From: an uncultured Finegoldia sp.
GTDB lineage: Bacteria; Bacillota; Clostridia; Tissierellales; Peptoniphilaceae
Length of the DNA: 64,000 nt
Direction: 5' to 3'
Assembly: GCF_947252345.1 (NCBI RefSeq)
Contig: NZ_CAMXVC010000001.1
Coordinates: 62,001-126,000, forward strand
Positions 19,646 through 27,688 of the stretch are shown here, piece by piece. The first letter of the stretch is position 1, and each line of letters opens with the position of its first letter. Both the position numbers and the translations under genes were made by a program. Below the pieces are notes generated by a model. The model saw only the letters and a list, made by a program, of their open reading frames with translations, was not told where the DNA came from and did no database searches.

Positions 19646-19674
19646 ATTATATACTATTTTTAGCCAGTTGTCAA
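19646..19674 (-). promoter_or_regulatory. Consensus sigma-A promoter of the YitT leader
   Basis: On the minus strand there is a perfect TTGACA, a 17-nt spacer and a perfect TATAAT. Confidence 0.92.
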
Positions 19675-19721
19675 CTTTTTTTGTAAATTAGAGGAGATTT
19701 TGCTGGTTTTTTGTTTACATT

Positions 19722-19756
19722 ATCGCTTTAATATTAATAATCTAAAGCGATTTTTT
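19722..19756 (+). terminator. Terminator-like inverted repeat with no matching gene
   Basis: ATCGCTTTA and TAAAGCGAT flank a 12-nt loop, followed on the plus strand by TTTTTT. No plus-strand gene is visible upstream, so it may end an unseen transcript or simply be an inverted repeat. Confidence 0.4.
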
Positions 19757-19761
19757 CAAAT

Positions 19762-19794
19762 AAAAAACCCCAAAAGTCATAAAACTTTTGGGGC
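19762..19794 (-). terminator. Terminator of rubrerythrin
   Basis: On the minus strand a 10-bp stem (CCCCAAAAGT with ACTTTTGGGG) is followed by TTTTTTA. Confidence 0.92.
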
Positions 19795-19808
19795 TTGATT
19801 GTATAATT

Positions 19809-20393
19809 TTAATAAGTTTCTCTGAAGATTTCGAAGAATGATTGTGGATGAGCACATGCTGGGCATTTTTTAGGTGCTGTTTTGCCTTCGTGGATGTAGC
19901 CGCAGTTGTTGCATTTCCATAGGTAAACTTCGTCTCTTTCGAATACTTTGTTTTCTTCGATGTTTGCCAATAATTTTCTGTATCTTCTTTCGTGAGCTTC
20001 TTCTACTTCTCCGATTTCAGTGAATACACGTGCGATTTCTTTGAATCCTTCTTCTTCAGCTATTTTGGCAAATTCCGGATACATACTTGAACATTCAAAG
20101 TGTTCTCCTTCTGCTGCTGATTTGAGGTTACTCTTAGTGTCTCCTAAGTGAACTGGAAATCCTGCTTCGATTTGTATTTCAGCATCTTGTAGGTCTTCGC
20201 TCAAAAAGTTCATAAATCTTTTTGCGTGAGCCATTTCGTTTCTTGCAGTTTCTTCAAAAATCATAGATATTTGAACGTATCCTTCTTTTTTTGCAGTTTT
20301 TGCAAAGTAAGTGTAGCGCATATTTGCTTGGCTTTCCCCTGCAAATGAAGCCATCAAATTAGTCGCTGTTTTTGTTCCTTTTAAACTTGTCAT
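19809..20393 (-). CDS. rbr: Rubrerythrin
   Basis: The protein of about 194 residues has an N-terminal four-helix di-iron domain with the glutamate/histidine ligands in EETARNEMAHAKR and EIGEVEEAHERRY. A C-terminal rubredoxin domain has two CxxC knuckles (CNNCGY and CPACAHP). Rubrerythrin reduces hydrogen peroxide in anaerobes using electrons from rubredoxin or a reductase. I chose the ATG at 20393 because AAGGGGGAAAA precedes it and homologues start with the KGTKT segment. It is monocistronic. Confidence 0.95.
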   Translation of the reverse strand: MTSLKGTKTATNLMASFAGESQANMRYTYFAKTAKKEGYVQISMIFEETARNEMAHAKRFMNFLSEDLQDAEIQIEAGFPVHLGDTKSNLKSAAEGEHFECSSMYPEFAKIAEEEGFKEIARVFTEIGEVEEAHERRYRKLLANIEENKVFERDEVYLWKCNNCGYIHEGKTAPKKCPACAHPQSFFEIFRETY

Positions 20394-20480
20394 TTTATTT
20401 TCCCCCTTGTAAATTTCAAATGAATCCCCCAACTCATTTGTCTACATTATACTATATCATACTTTTCAAAATTATTCACA

Positions 20481-20741
20481 TTATTTGTCAGATTTTTGAT
20501 TTTTAAAGTCATCAACTATTCCCTTTGTTCCGATTTTTACGATTCTATCCTCTCCCACTTCGATTATTTCTTCTTTTTTTATTGTGGGCTGGCCGTTTAT
20601 ATCTTCGTAGTGTATTTTTTTGATTGTGGGCTTTCCCGGATTTATGATTTGAGTTTCGTTTTGTCGCAGGTTGTTGTCGTAGATTTTTCTAACTTTTGGT
20701 TCTTGTTCTGCGATTGCGAAGTCTTCTCCGTATTTTTTCAC
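20481..20741 (-). CDS. Small G5-domain-like protein
   Basis: The 86-residue product starts at a GTG (20739-20741) behind AGAGGTGA. Its last 50 residues (KPTIKKIHYEDINGQPTIKK and a GEDRIVKIGTKG ending) resemble one G5 domain, a module usually repeated in exported surface proteins and peptidases. There is no signal peptide, so it is either a detached fragment or an intracellular use of the fold. I am not sure of the match. Confidence 0.5.
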   Translation of the reverse strand: MKKYGEDFAIAEQEPKVRKIYDNNLRQNETQIINPGKPTIKKIHYEDINGQPTIKKEEIIEVGEDRIVKIGTKGIVDDFKNQKSDK

Positions 20742-20935
20742 ACAAAATCACCTCTTTTTTATTTATACCCATTATTTTAATTTATTTGTCAGGCTTATAA
20801 ATAGCGTGTTATTTATAAGATATTCCAATAAATAAACACAAAAATCTATGATAGAATATATATATAATATCAATTGGAAAACAAAATGATTTTTACAATG
20901 ATAGTTAATTAAATTTTTTACAATCAGAGGTATTT

Positions 20936-20971
20936 ATGTTTTATTACTATAATATCGTACAAATTAGCTAA
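20936..20971 (+). CDS. Possible 11-residue aromatic-rich peptide (leader-like)
   Basis: AGAGG at 20926-20930 is correctly spaced before an ATG that opens MFYYYNIVQIS and a stop. A terminator hairpin follows 33 nt later. Four aromatic codons in a row next to a terminator is the pattern of an attenuator leader peptide, but no plus-strand gene follows. The region between 20742 and 20935 is AT-rich, with a possible TATAAT at 20863-20868 and no good -35. It may be a small RNA or a chance ORF. Confidence 0.35.
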   Translation: MFYYYNIVQIS

Positions 20972-21003
20972 CTAACCATTTCATTTAAAATTCTCTATTC
21001 AAG

Positions 21004-21030
21004 AAGGTGGGCATTTGTGCCTGCCTTTTT
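21004..21030 (+). terminator. Plus-strand terminator after the small ORF
   Basis: A 10-bp stem (AAGGTGGGCA with TGCCTGCCTT, two G-T pairs) with a 4-nt loop is followed by TTTTTGATTTTT. It points away from any known gene except the 11-codon ORF. Confidence 0.7.
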
Positions 21031-21042
21031 GATTTTTCCCAC

Positions 21043-21068
21043 TAAAAAACGCCCACTCTCGTGGACGT
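21043..21068 (-). terminator. Terminator of the 21.1-kb membrane-protein gene
   Basis: On the minus strand ACGTCCAC pairs with GTGGGCGT around a GAGA loop and is followed by TTTTT. Confidence 0.88.
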
Positions 21069-21072
21069 CTGT

Positions 21073-21690
21073 TTATAGGTTAATCATTCCGCTTTTTTCT
21101 ACGTAGTTGACTATTATGTTGTAGAGCAACAATCTTACAAATCTCAATCCGATATACAATGACACGAATGATACTATTACGTAGTTGACTTTTTTTAGTA
21201 GTAGGAAGTTGTAGTTCATCGCCAAGAAAAACAACAGCATTATGAATGCTTCGAGTATTACAATGTAGACTCCGAATGGATAAAACGCCATTGAGAATGC
21301 CGATTGCAACATCACCAAGAAAAGTACGCTGTATTTTTCGTCTATTTTCCACTTGTCACTGAAGAAGAATATGTTGGCGACTCTGTAGATTATTTTGAAT
21401 TTTATTATAGCCAAGACGAATATGAACAACGACCTTATTGCGAAATATATAGTTCCAACTTTTTCGTTTCCCGATATGTATCGGCTGATGTCAAAGCTGG
21501 AGTAGTAGTCCAAAAACACGCTTATTATGAAGGCTACGATTGTCATCGACAGCAATCCGTTTTTCATATTCTTGAATTTATTTATGGGAAGTTCCAGTGT
21601 TTCTCCCATAAATTCTATGATTTCAAAAAAATCATCGCGATATTTGGAACGTTTGCTCTTCATATCGTCGTATTTATTAAATTTTGTCAT
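21073..21690 (-). CDS. Integral membrane protein of unknown function
   Basis: The product of about 205 residues has a short charged N-terminus and five or six hydrophobic segments. I chose the ATG at 21690 because GGGAGGG lies upstream; a longer in-frame start adds a cysteine-rich stretch with no support. It lies downstream of the pseudopilin cluster on the same strand, 73 nt away, and might be co-expressed. No family is recognised. Confidence 0.6.
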   Translation of the reverse strand: MTKFNKYDDMKSKRSKYRDDFFEIIEFMGETLELPINKFKNMKNGLLSMTIVAFIISVFLDYYSSFDISRYISGNEKVGTIYFAIRSLFIFVLAIIKFKIIYRVANIFFFSDKWKIDEKYSVLFLVMLQSAFSMAFYPFGVYIVILEAFIMLLFFLAMNYNFLLLKKVNYVIVSFVSLYIGLRFVRLLLYNIIVNYVEKSGMINL

Positions 21691-21763
21691 ATAAGCAAAC
21701 CCTCCCTTTTTACTTATCAAATATATTATACAACAAGTACACATAGTTGTTCAAATGTATTGT

Positions 21764-22702
21764 CTAGTTGAAATAGCTGCAAACAAATTCGTATTTGTTG
21801 GTTTTAAATTTGCTGTCATCTTCTGTGAATTTGATTGTCGCAGGCTCGATTGACAGATATTCGCCTTTTACTGTGTAGTTTACAGCCGTCTGTGTTTTAA
21901 GTAGCAAAAGTCCATCCACCTCTATTTTTAAGTTGTCACCGGTGGTTTTTGCGTAGAAAATATTGTTTTTGTCGACAAAAATCCCCGACACTTTGATGTC
22001 GTTGTAGATGTAGATTTTGTTTGAATCGACGATTATGTTGTCTGCCTTTTCGGAAAAGACAACCAGGCTTTTGAGAAATTCATCGTCAATTTTCCCTTGC
22101 TCGGACGTTTCGCCCTGAGTGGGTTGTTCGTCTTGTTTTTTGTCGGATGATTTCTCCTCAATTTCTCTTAGTTTTTCATCTACTTTCTTTTTGTCGCAGA
22201 CAAACGTCGAGTTGTCTACGCTGTACAAAAAGCACTCCTCGAAGTCAATTTTCTTGTAATTGCCTTTAAATTCGTCATAAACTTCATCTATTTTTTTGTC
22301 GGATACGACCCTGTCTTTGAAAAAATCCGCCCTCTTGTATTTCATCGTCGTGTTCACATACGAGCCTTTGTTGTTTGGAAAATACGTCAAGAAGCTGAAT
22401 TTTTTGATTTTACCGTCATCTTCGTTGTAGATGTCGCCTTGGAAGATGTAGTTGAGCTCGTCGATTTTCAGACTGTAATATCCGCTGTAATTTTGTTTTA
22501 ATTTGTCATCTAAAAGCTTTCTTGCGTTTATGATTTGAACGGCAGAGTACGCCCTCGCTTTGGCGTTCAAATAATTGTACTTGTATGCGTTCGTCTTTCT
22601 TATGTTTGTCACTTGAATCAAAACGAACGATATCACGACAACAACGACGAAAATCATAAGCATTGCGTACACGCTTATGAATGCTCTGGATTTTTTGTTC
22701 AT
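21764..22702 (-). CDS. Last gene of the pseudopilin cluster; PilX/ComGG-like minor pilin candidate
   Basis: The 312-residue protein starts MNKKSRAF and then has one long hydrophobic helix, the architecture of a pilin-like or pilin-assembly protein but without the canonical G/A-FTLLE cleavage motif. The extracellular part is large and charged, with a Lys/Glu/Gln linker near residues 190-215. Its start overlaps the stop of the preceding prepilin gene by 4 nt, so it belongs to that operon. The function is inferred from position and architecture only. Confidence 0.55.
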   Translation of the reverse strand: MNKKSRAFISVYAMLMIFVVVVVISFVLIQVTNIRKTNAYKYNYLNAKARAYSAVQIINARKLLDDKLKQNYSGYYSLKIDELNYIFQGDIYNEDDGKIKKFSFLTYFPNNKGSYVNTTMKYKRADFFKDRVVSDKKIDEVYDEFKGNYKKIDFEECFLYSVDNSTFVCDKKKVDEKLREIEEKSSDKKQDEQPTQGETSEQGKIDDEFLKSLVVFSEKADNIIVDSNKIYIYNDIKVSGIFVDKNNIFYAKTTGDNLKIEVDGLLLLKTQTAVNYTVKGEYLSIEPATIKFTEDDSKFKTNKYEFVCSYFN

Positions 22703-23244
22703 TTTAATTTTTCTCCGATGTAGACTACAAATTTCTCATTGTCTTCTGTGATGTAAATATTCTTGTCATCATGTGTTGCGCTGAAATTGGCGACGTTTTG
22801 TCTCAATAAGTTCTTCGAGATTCGAGATGGCGATTCGCTGTTTTTTATTTTGTCGAAACTTCTTTTATCGGTGAATGTGTATCTGTAAATATCGCCGTCT
22901 TTTAGTGCGTAGTACACGTAGGTGTAGGCTTGTTGCTTGTAAATCTTGTCGTCTTTTACGAGCACAAATCCGAGCGATTTGTCACTATCTCGCCATTTAA
23001 AATCATCGAAGTAGACACAAGAAGACTGTTCTATTTCTCTTTTTATGTAGTAGGCTGTGTGACTTGTATCATCGAGCCTGTCCTTGGATTCAAAGCTTTG
23101 GCTCATTATTTTGAAATTCGCCCTGAACGACAGGAAAATCACCGCCAAAATGATGGAGAAGATGAACAAACTCACCATAACCTCCAACAACGTAAACGCC
23201 TTATTTTTGTTTGTAAAACGACACATTTCTCGTAACATCTCCAT
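22699..23244 (-). CDS. Type II/IV pseudopilin (GspJ/PilW-like)
   Basis: The product has the prepilin signature KAFTLLEVMVSLFIFS: cleavage after the residue before Phe, and the conserved Glu at +5, followed by the hydrophobic helix. The rest is a soluble domain of about 140 residues. The start may be the first Met or the Met at 23226; neither has a strong ribosome-binding site, and both overlap the upstream gene, implying translational coupling. Size and order fit a GspJ-like minor pseudopilin. Confidence 0.78.
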   Translation of the reverse strand: MEMLREMCRFTNKNKAFTLLEVMVSLFIFSIILAVIFLSFRANFKIMSQSFESKDRLDDTSHTAYYIKREIEQSSCVYFDDFKWRDSDKSLGFVLVKDDKIYKQQAYTYVYYALKDGDIYRYTFTDKRSFDKIKNSESPSRISKNLLRQNVANFSATHDDKNIYITEDNEKFVVYIGEKLK

Positions 23245-23524
23245 TTGTCACCGATACATCTACCTCGATTAGACCGTTATGATTGGTCTTTTTGACATTG
23301 ACCGTGGAATTTTCGCTCAAAATAGATTTGTCCACATCGTCACTCGATTTCAAGCTCTCGATGGCGTTGTCCAAATCGTGCAGAACGATTCTTTCGGTGT
23401 TTGCCTTTTTCTGCAAAACAAGCGCATTCTTCAACTGTGGATAGTAGACTACGACGCACAGGCTCACCAATAAAAGCGCGAACAAAACCTCGAGCAGAGT
23501 GAATCCTTTACTTTTTTTCTTCAT
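23201..23524 (-). CDS. Type II/IV pseudopilin (GspI/PilV-like)
   Basis: The 107-residue protein begins MKKKSKGFTLLEVLFALLLV, with a prepilin peptidase site (G before FTLLE) and the N-terminal helix that packs into the pilus core. The small C-terminal domain suits a GspI-like minor pilin. It overlaps both neighbours, which indicates tight co-translation. Confidence 0.82.
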   Translation of the reverse strand: MKKKSKGFTLLEVLFALLLVSLCVVVYYPQLKNALVLQKKANTERIVLHDLDNAIESLKSSDDVDKSILSENSTVNVKKTNHNGLIEVDVSVTNGDVTRNVSFYKQK

Positions 23525-23963
23525 ATTTTCTCACACTTCCTGTTGCAATATTGTAAGTGATGTGTATTTTAGATTTGTGGTTTTCGTAGGTGATTTTTGG
23601 AAATCCGGACGGTGCCGAAGAATCCGCAATAAAAACACGAGTTTTCGAATACTTGCCGTCTGTGTAGTACAATTTTCCGTACTTGATACTCCTCTTTGTG
23701 AAAACCTCAGAATTGTTCTTGTCAGAAATCTCGTAGGTGCCATCATTTAACTTAAATTCCAGACTTTTTCCGGAGTTCATCGCAACGCTCCTCGCCGTTT
23801 TCAAATCGCTTAGAAGAGTGTTGATTTCGTTTCTGCAATTAATATCTGATTTGAAGTCGTATTTTATCACACAAACCATAATCACGACCGAAATAATGAA
23901 CAGCCCTGCCAACACTTCCAGCAAAGTAAACGCATTTCTCTTTGTCCTACAAATTAAAAACAT
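23508..23963 (-). CDS. Type II/IV pseudopilin (GspH/FimT-like)
   Basis: The 151-residue protein carries the prepilin motif NAFTLLEVLAGLFIIS and a beta-rich C-terminal domain with DLKTARSVAMNSGKSLEF, a segment typical of GspH/FimT proteins. The residue before the cleavage Phe is Ala rather than Gly, a tolerated variation. It overlaps the prepilin peptidase-like gene upstream by 17 nt. Confidence 0.8.
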   Translation of the reverse strand: MFLICRTKRNAFTLLEVLAGLFIISVVIMVCVIKYDFKSDINCRNEINTLLSDLKTARSVAMNSGKSLEFKLNDGTYEISDKNNSEVFTKRSIKYGKLYYTDGKYSKTRVFIADSSAPSGFPKITYENHKSKIHITYNIATGSVRKYEEKK

Positions 23964-24504
23964 TTCCCATCACCACATACAACAAAAAAGAAGACCAAAT
24001 CACGGGAACAAATGCAATCTCCTCGTTCGCTTCTTTTCTTATAATAAACATCAACGCCCTGATTCCACTTATAATTCCAAGATAAAAAATGAAATTTACT
24101 AAGTCTGTAAGATTTTTACTCATACCAAGCCCCAGAATAATAAGAGAATCGACGCTGCCCATAAATCTGTCCTTCGTCACGAAATTGAAAATCGCAGGAA
24201 TTAATAAAATCAGAAAACTCGTAACATAAAATCTCGAAAATATAGAAACTACAATACTACACAGAATGAAAAATATACAATTAATCCAGTACACCTCGTT
24301 AGCTTTGAAATCATCAACCATCATATCAATAGACCCAAGTAGCAGTGCAAAGTTGTAGTTTGATTTTGTATCCGTTATGCGGAAAATCGCACACAAAAAA
24401 ACCGAAATCAACACAAACACGCCAATGTTTTTGATGGATAATCTTTTCAAATAGAAATCCATCAAGCACTTAGCTATCAACATAACAACTATTATGGTTT
24501 CCAT
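23947..24504 (-). CDS. Divergent prepilin peptidase-like membrane protein
   Basis: The 185-residue protein has six or so membrane segments and resembles the A24 aspartic peptidase domain: a final GPF-like segment (IAFVPVIWSS) and a motif FMGSVDSLIILGLG at the place where family members have GxGDxK. The canonical GxGD glycine-aspartate pattern is altered, so activity is uncertain. Its position as first gene of a pseudopilin operon supports the assignment. I chose the ATG at 24504 because GGAGGAAAG lies directly upstream. Confidence 0.55.
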   Translation of the reverse strand: METIIVVMLIAKCLMDFYLKRLSIKNIGVFVLISVFLCAIFRITDTKSNYNFALLLGSIDMMVDDFKANEVYWINCIFFILCSIVVSIFSRFYVTSFLILLIPAIFNFVTKDRFMGSVDSLIILGLGMSKNLTDLVNFIFYLGIISGIRALMFIIRKEANEEIAFVPVIWSSFLLYVVMGNVFNL

Positions 24505-24578
24505 ACTTTCCTCCATAACAATATTATAGTATAATTTTAGCTAAAAAACATTTTGTTTTGTTAATTTCGATAGATAAA

Positions 24579-25232
24579 TTAGTCAATTATTTTGAGTAAA
24601 TAATCCCTGTTTAAGACGTGAATTTCCATCGCTTCAATGTAAATTGCCTTGTCATCGGCAAACTTCTTCAATTCCTGGTTCAAGCTCGGCCTGTTTACAC
24701 GAAGGATATCTGCTAGCATAGTCTGAGATGTCGGAAGCTTCAAATAATCCACCTCGTCTAAGTGAAGAATCCAATACGCAAGTCTCTGCGACACCTTCGA
24801 ATACTGTGTCGCTCTTATGACGAGTTTGTTGAAACAAGTGTATTCCGCTACAAATTTCAAGATGTTTTTCGTGAGTACAATGTCCGTGTCCATAATCTTC
24901 TCGAACTCTTTGAAAGGCAAGAAATACACCTTCGTCTTCTTGGTTGCGTAAACATCGTAGGGAAACTCACGAGTATGCCCAAAATACAAATAAAAGGGAA
25001 AAGCGTCCCCCGTAAGATAATATGAGGACACTATTTCCTTTCCGTTTATTGTGTATTCGCAGGCTTTCAAACAACCTTTTTCGATAAACATTGCATAATT
25101 TAACTCTTCCTCTTTGCTAAGAACCATTTCGCCTGATTCATAGTTTTTAGAAAAAAAATCTAATTTAAGTAATTCATTCTTTGTTCTCTCAGATATATTA
25201 TCAAATAGTTTAAAATCTAATATTCTAGCCAT
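24579..25232 (-). CDS. Crp/Fnr-family transcription regulator
   Basis: The protein of about 217 residues has an N-terminal cyclic-nucleotide-binding-type beta barrel and a C-terminal winged helix. The recognition region is SQTMLADILRVNRPSLNQEL. No cysteine cluster for an iron-sulfur centre is evident at the N-terminus. It starts 26 nt after the stop of the transporter gene on the same strand, so it is probably the last gene of the grd operon. The two GTTAG-N4-CTAAC palindromes at the operon promoter have the shape of Crp/Fnr sites, making autoregulation plausible. The effector is unknown. Confidence 0.85.
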   Translation of the reverse strand: MARILDFKLFDNISERTKNELLKLDFFSKNYESGEMVLSKEEELNYAMFIEKGCLKACEYTINGKEIVSSYYLTGDAFPFYLYFGHTREFPYDVYATKKTKVYFLPFKEFEKIMDTDIVLTKNILKFVAEYTCFNKLVIRATQYSKVSQRLAYWILHLDEVDYLKLPTSQTMLADILRVNRPSLNQELKKFADDKAIYIEAMEIHVLNRDYLLKIID

Positions 25233-25258
25233 TTCCACACTTCCTAGGTAATATGTTT

Positions 25259-26341
25259 TTATTTTTTCATTATAGCTCTTATCACCATAATAAACAATAA
25301 AATTATGCCCAAATAACCATTTAGTACATATACATATTTTACCAAAATATCGAACTTAAGTAAAAGGCCAATTACCATTCCCAAAACTCCGATAATAAGT
25401 GTTGCCATTCTGAATTTCTTAGTATTTTCTTCAAAGAATCTTGCAATTACAGTCCATAGTAGTGGTACTGCTGTAGTGTAAATTCCCAAAATTATAAAAA
25501 TCGAGAAAATGTTTGCAAACAACGGATTAATATCACTTGCTAGTATTAATGAAGGTATTTGTGAACTATGAACTTCATTTATAGATAATAATATAGCAAA
25601 TGCCATTATAATAGTTGCTAGCGAAAAACCTGCTGCGCCTAGAATTTGTCCGTACTTAGTTTCTTTTAAATTCGATGAATTTTTCCCAACTGTTGCACAA
25701 AATGCAGCTAACCACAACATACAAAAACCTACATATGACAATGCTGAAGCCACAAATCCAAAATTTGATGCTTGATTAATCTGTTTTTTCTCCACAAAAA
25801 TTTTCAACGCTTCTAGTGAAGAACCTAAGCTTGAAATATTTTTAGCTATTGAAATTAATCCTACTAATATAGCCAATATAACTATCACAGGTCCTATTTT
25901 CCCAATAACATCTACAATTCTGTTTAGCCCACACATAACCGTTATTATTGCCAATGCACCTAGTACAATTCCACCTACAAATGGTGGAGCGTTGTAATGT
26001 TGAACTGCTGTTGCCTGAGCTCCAGATATCATTACTGTAAATGATAAGAATATGAAAAATATTGAGAAATAATCGTAGAATGTTCCCAAACCTTTTCCAC
26101 AAATATGTTTGTATATGTCGTTAGGATTGTCGAATTTTTCTTCAAAGCCGTATTTTACAAATTGTACTCCTACAAAAGCTAAAGCTAAAAAGCAAATACA
26201 CACTCCAATTAATCCAACAAGCCCATAGGATGAGAAGAATTGCATTAACTCTTGACCTGTTGCGAATCCAGAACCTATTAGCAAAGCTATGAAGGCTCCT
26301 GCATAATTGACTACTTTTGAGATTTTTATTTTTTCATTCAT
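25259..26341 (-). CDS. YkvI-type transporter in the reductase operon
   Basis: The 360-residue protein has about ten membrane segments and begins with a charged tail and GAFIALLIGSGFATGQELMQFF. This pattern matches the YkvI-like branch of the amino-acid/sodium symporter superfamily. It follows grdB directly, separated by a strong hairpin. Its likely job is uptake of the methylamine or amino acid reduced by the component-B proteins; the substrate cannot be read from sequence. Confidence 0.75.
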   Translation of the reverse strand: MNEKIKISKVVNYAGAFIALLIGSGFATGQELMQFFSSYGLVGLIGVCICFLALAFVGVQFVKYGFEEKFDNPNDIYKHICGKGLGTFYDYFSIFFIFLSFTVMISGAQATAVQHYNAPPFVGGIVLGALAIITVMCGLNRIVDVIGKIGPVIVILAILVGLISIAKNISSLGSSLEALKIFVEKKQINQASNFGFVASALSYVGFCMLWLAAFCATVGKNSSNLKETKYGQILGAAGFSLATIIMAFAILLSINEVHSSQIPSLILASDINPLFANIFSIFIILGIYTTAVPLLWTVIARFFEENTKKFRMATLIIGVLGMVIGLLLKFDILVKYVYVLNGYLGIILLFIMVIRAIMKK

Positions 26342-26360
26342 AGCAATTCCTTTCTTTTTA

Positions 26361-26398
26361 AAATCTTAATAAAAGCTAAAAAGCTTTTATTAAGATTT
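26361..26398 (-). other. Long perfect hairpin overlapping the grdB stop codon
   Basis: A 17-bp perfect stem with a 4-nt loop spans the end of grdB and the gap before the transporter gene. The sequence after it on the minus strand is TTTTAAAAAG rather than a clean T run. It may therefore be a partial terminator or an mRNA-processing or stability element that lowers expression of the downstream genes. Confidence 0.75.
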
Positions 26399-27679
26399 AA
26401 ATATTGTAGGTTTGTCGACCTTAGTTTCTAAAGCTTTAATTGCACGTTCTACTAATTCTTCTCTCAATCCATCTTCACGAGATTGTAATTCAGGATTACC
26501 AACTGGATATGGAATTGCGACTGTAGGTATAATTCTGTTTGCTCCTACTGATTGTGAAATTGTAGTTATAGTAGCCATATGAACTATAGGGATACCATAT
26601 CTTTCGATTTCTTTTACCATCGTTGCACCGCAACGTGTACAAGTACCTCAGGTACTAGTCATTATAACGCCGTCAACGTGGGCATCCTTCAATTCTTTTC
26701 CGATTTCCTTACCAAATCTCTTGGCGTTTGCTACAGATGTTCCAGTTCCTGTTGTAGTGTAGAAATATTTGAACACATTTCCGATAACGCCTTCTTTTTT
26801 AAGTCTTGTAAGTTGGTCTAATGGAGCAACTCTGTCTGCCTTTGCGTTACAGTATACAGGGTCAAATCCTCCGTGGATTGTGACAAATTTGCCCTTCAAT
26901 TCGTCCAAATCACTGACATCGTATTTCGCCCATTTTTGTGCTGATGCCGATTGAACTTTGTCAGGGTTTCCTTCAGGAACAACACCACCAGTTGTGATAA
27001 GTGCGATTGTAGCTTTGCTCATATCAGCGATTGGTGCTGCTGGTTCAACTTCGTCAAATTCTGGCATTGGAAGTTCTGTTTCAAATTCTTCGTTGTTGAA
27101 TCTCTTGAGAAGCATTTCAACTGCACGTCTAGCTCCGATTTTGTCAGAAAATTCTGTCAAACGTCTTCCTTGTGCAAGATATCCGTCTTCTTTTGGAGAA
27201 AGCTTTTTGCCTTCGATTATTTTATTAGTCAATGCTGCCATTTCTTTGATGGCTTGTTTCATTTTTGCTGCTGAATCAGCTGTCAAGATGATGTAGCTGT
27301 TAAGTCTACACATATCAACTGCTGGGTTTTCGTTGTACATTCCTGTTACCATTGGAACGTCTTTGTCTTTTAATAGATTGATAACTCCCGAACAAGCCAT
27401 ACCGTATCTACCAGCGTTGAATGCAGGTCCTGCTACGACTATGTCTGGTTTTACTTTTTCAAATACATCTAGTATGAATTTGTCTGATACTTCTTTGTGT
27501 TCGTTGTAGTAGTTGTCACCACAGACGATTGTTCCTACAACTTGTCCGTCTACCAAAGCCTTGTCGAAGGCTTGTGCACAACCTACAGGTTTTTCTTCAA
27601 AATGAGGTTCATAATCAGCTTTGTCTTCTCCACCTATTTGTCCAAAAAACTGATTTACATAGTATAATATTCTCTTCAT
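26390..27679 (-). CDS. grdB: Glycine/sarcosine/betaine reductase component B, selenoprotein subunit (Sec at UGA 26648-26650)
   Basis: The frame of 343 codons ends in a UGA but continues in the same frame to 26390, giving 429 residues, the family length. The junction reads TST-Sec-GTCTRCGATMVKE, the active-site motif UxxCxxC of GrdB/GrdF/GrdH. A hairpin with a GGU loop starts 12 nt after the UGA. The subunit binds the substrate with the pyruvoyl protein GrdE and passes a carboxymethyl group to the selenocysteine, then to GrdA. No grdA, grdC, grdD or thioredoxin genes lie here, so this is an extra substrate-specific component B, perhaps for sarcosine or betaine rather than glycine. Confidence 0.93.
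26621..26635 (-). promoter_or_regulatory. SECIS-like hairpin of grdB
   Basis: On the minus strand CGTTGC-GGT-GCAACG forms a 6-bp stem with a GGU loop, 12 nt after the UGA. Bacterial SECIS elements recognised by SelB need a short stem with a G-U-containing loop at about this distance. Confidence 0.8.
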
Positions 27680-27688
27680 AATAACCTC

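Noticed and set aside
26390..27679. grdB read as two genes or a pseudogene split by a stop
   Set aside because: The stop is a UGA within the known UxxCxxC active-site motif, the frame continues to the family length, and a SECIS-like hairpin follows. It is a selenoprotein, not a broken gene.
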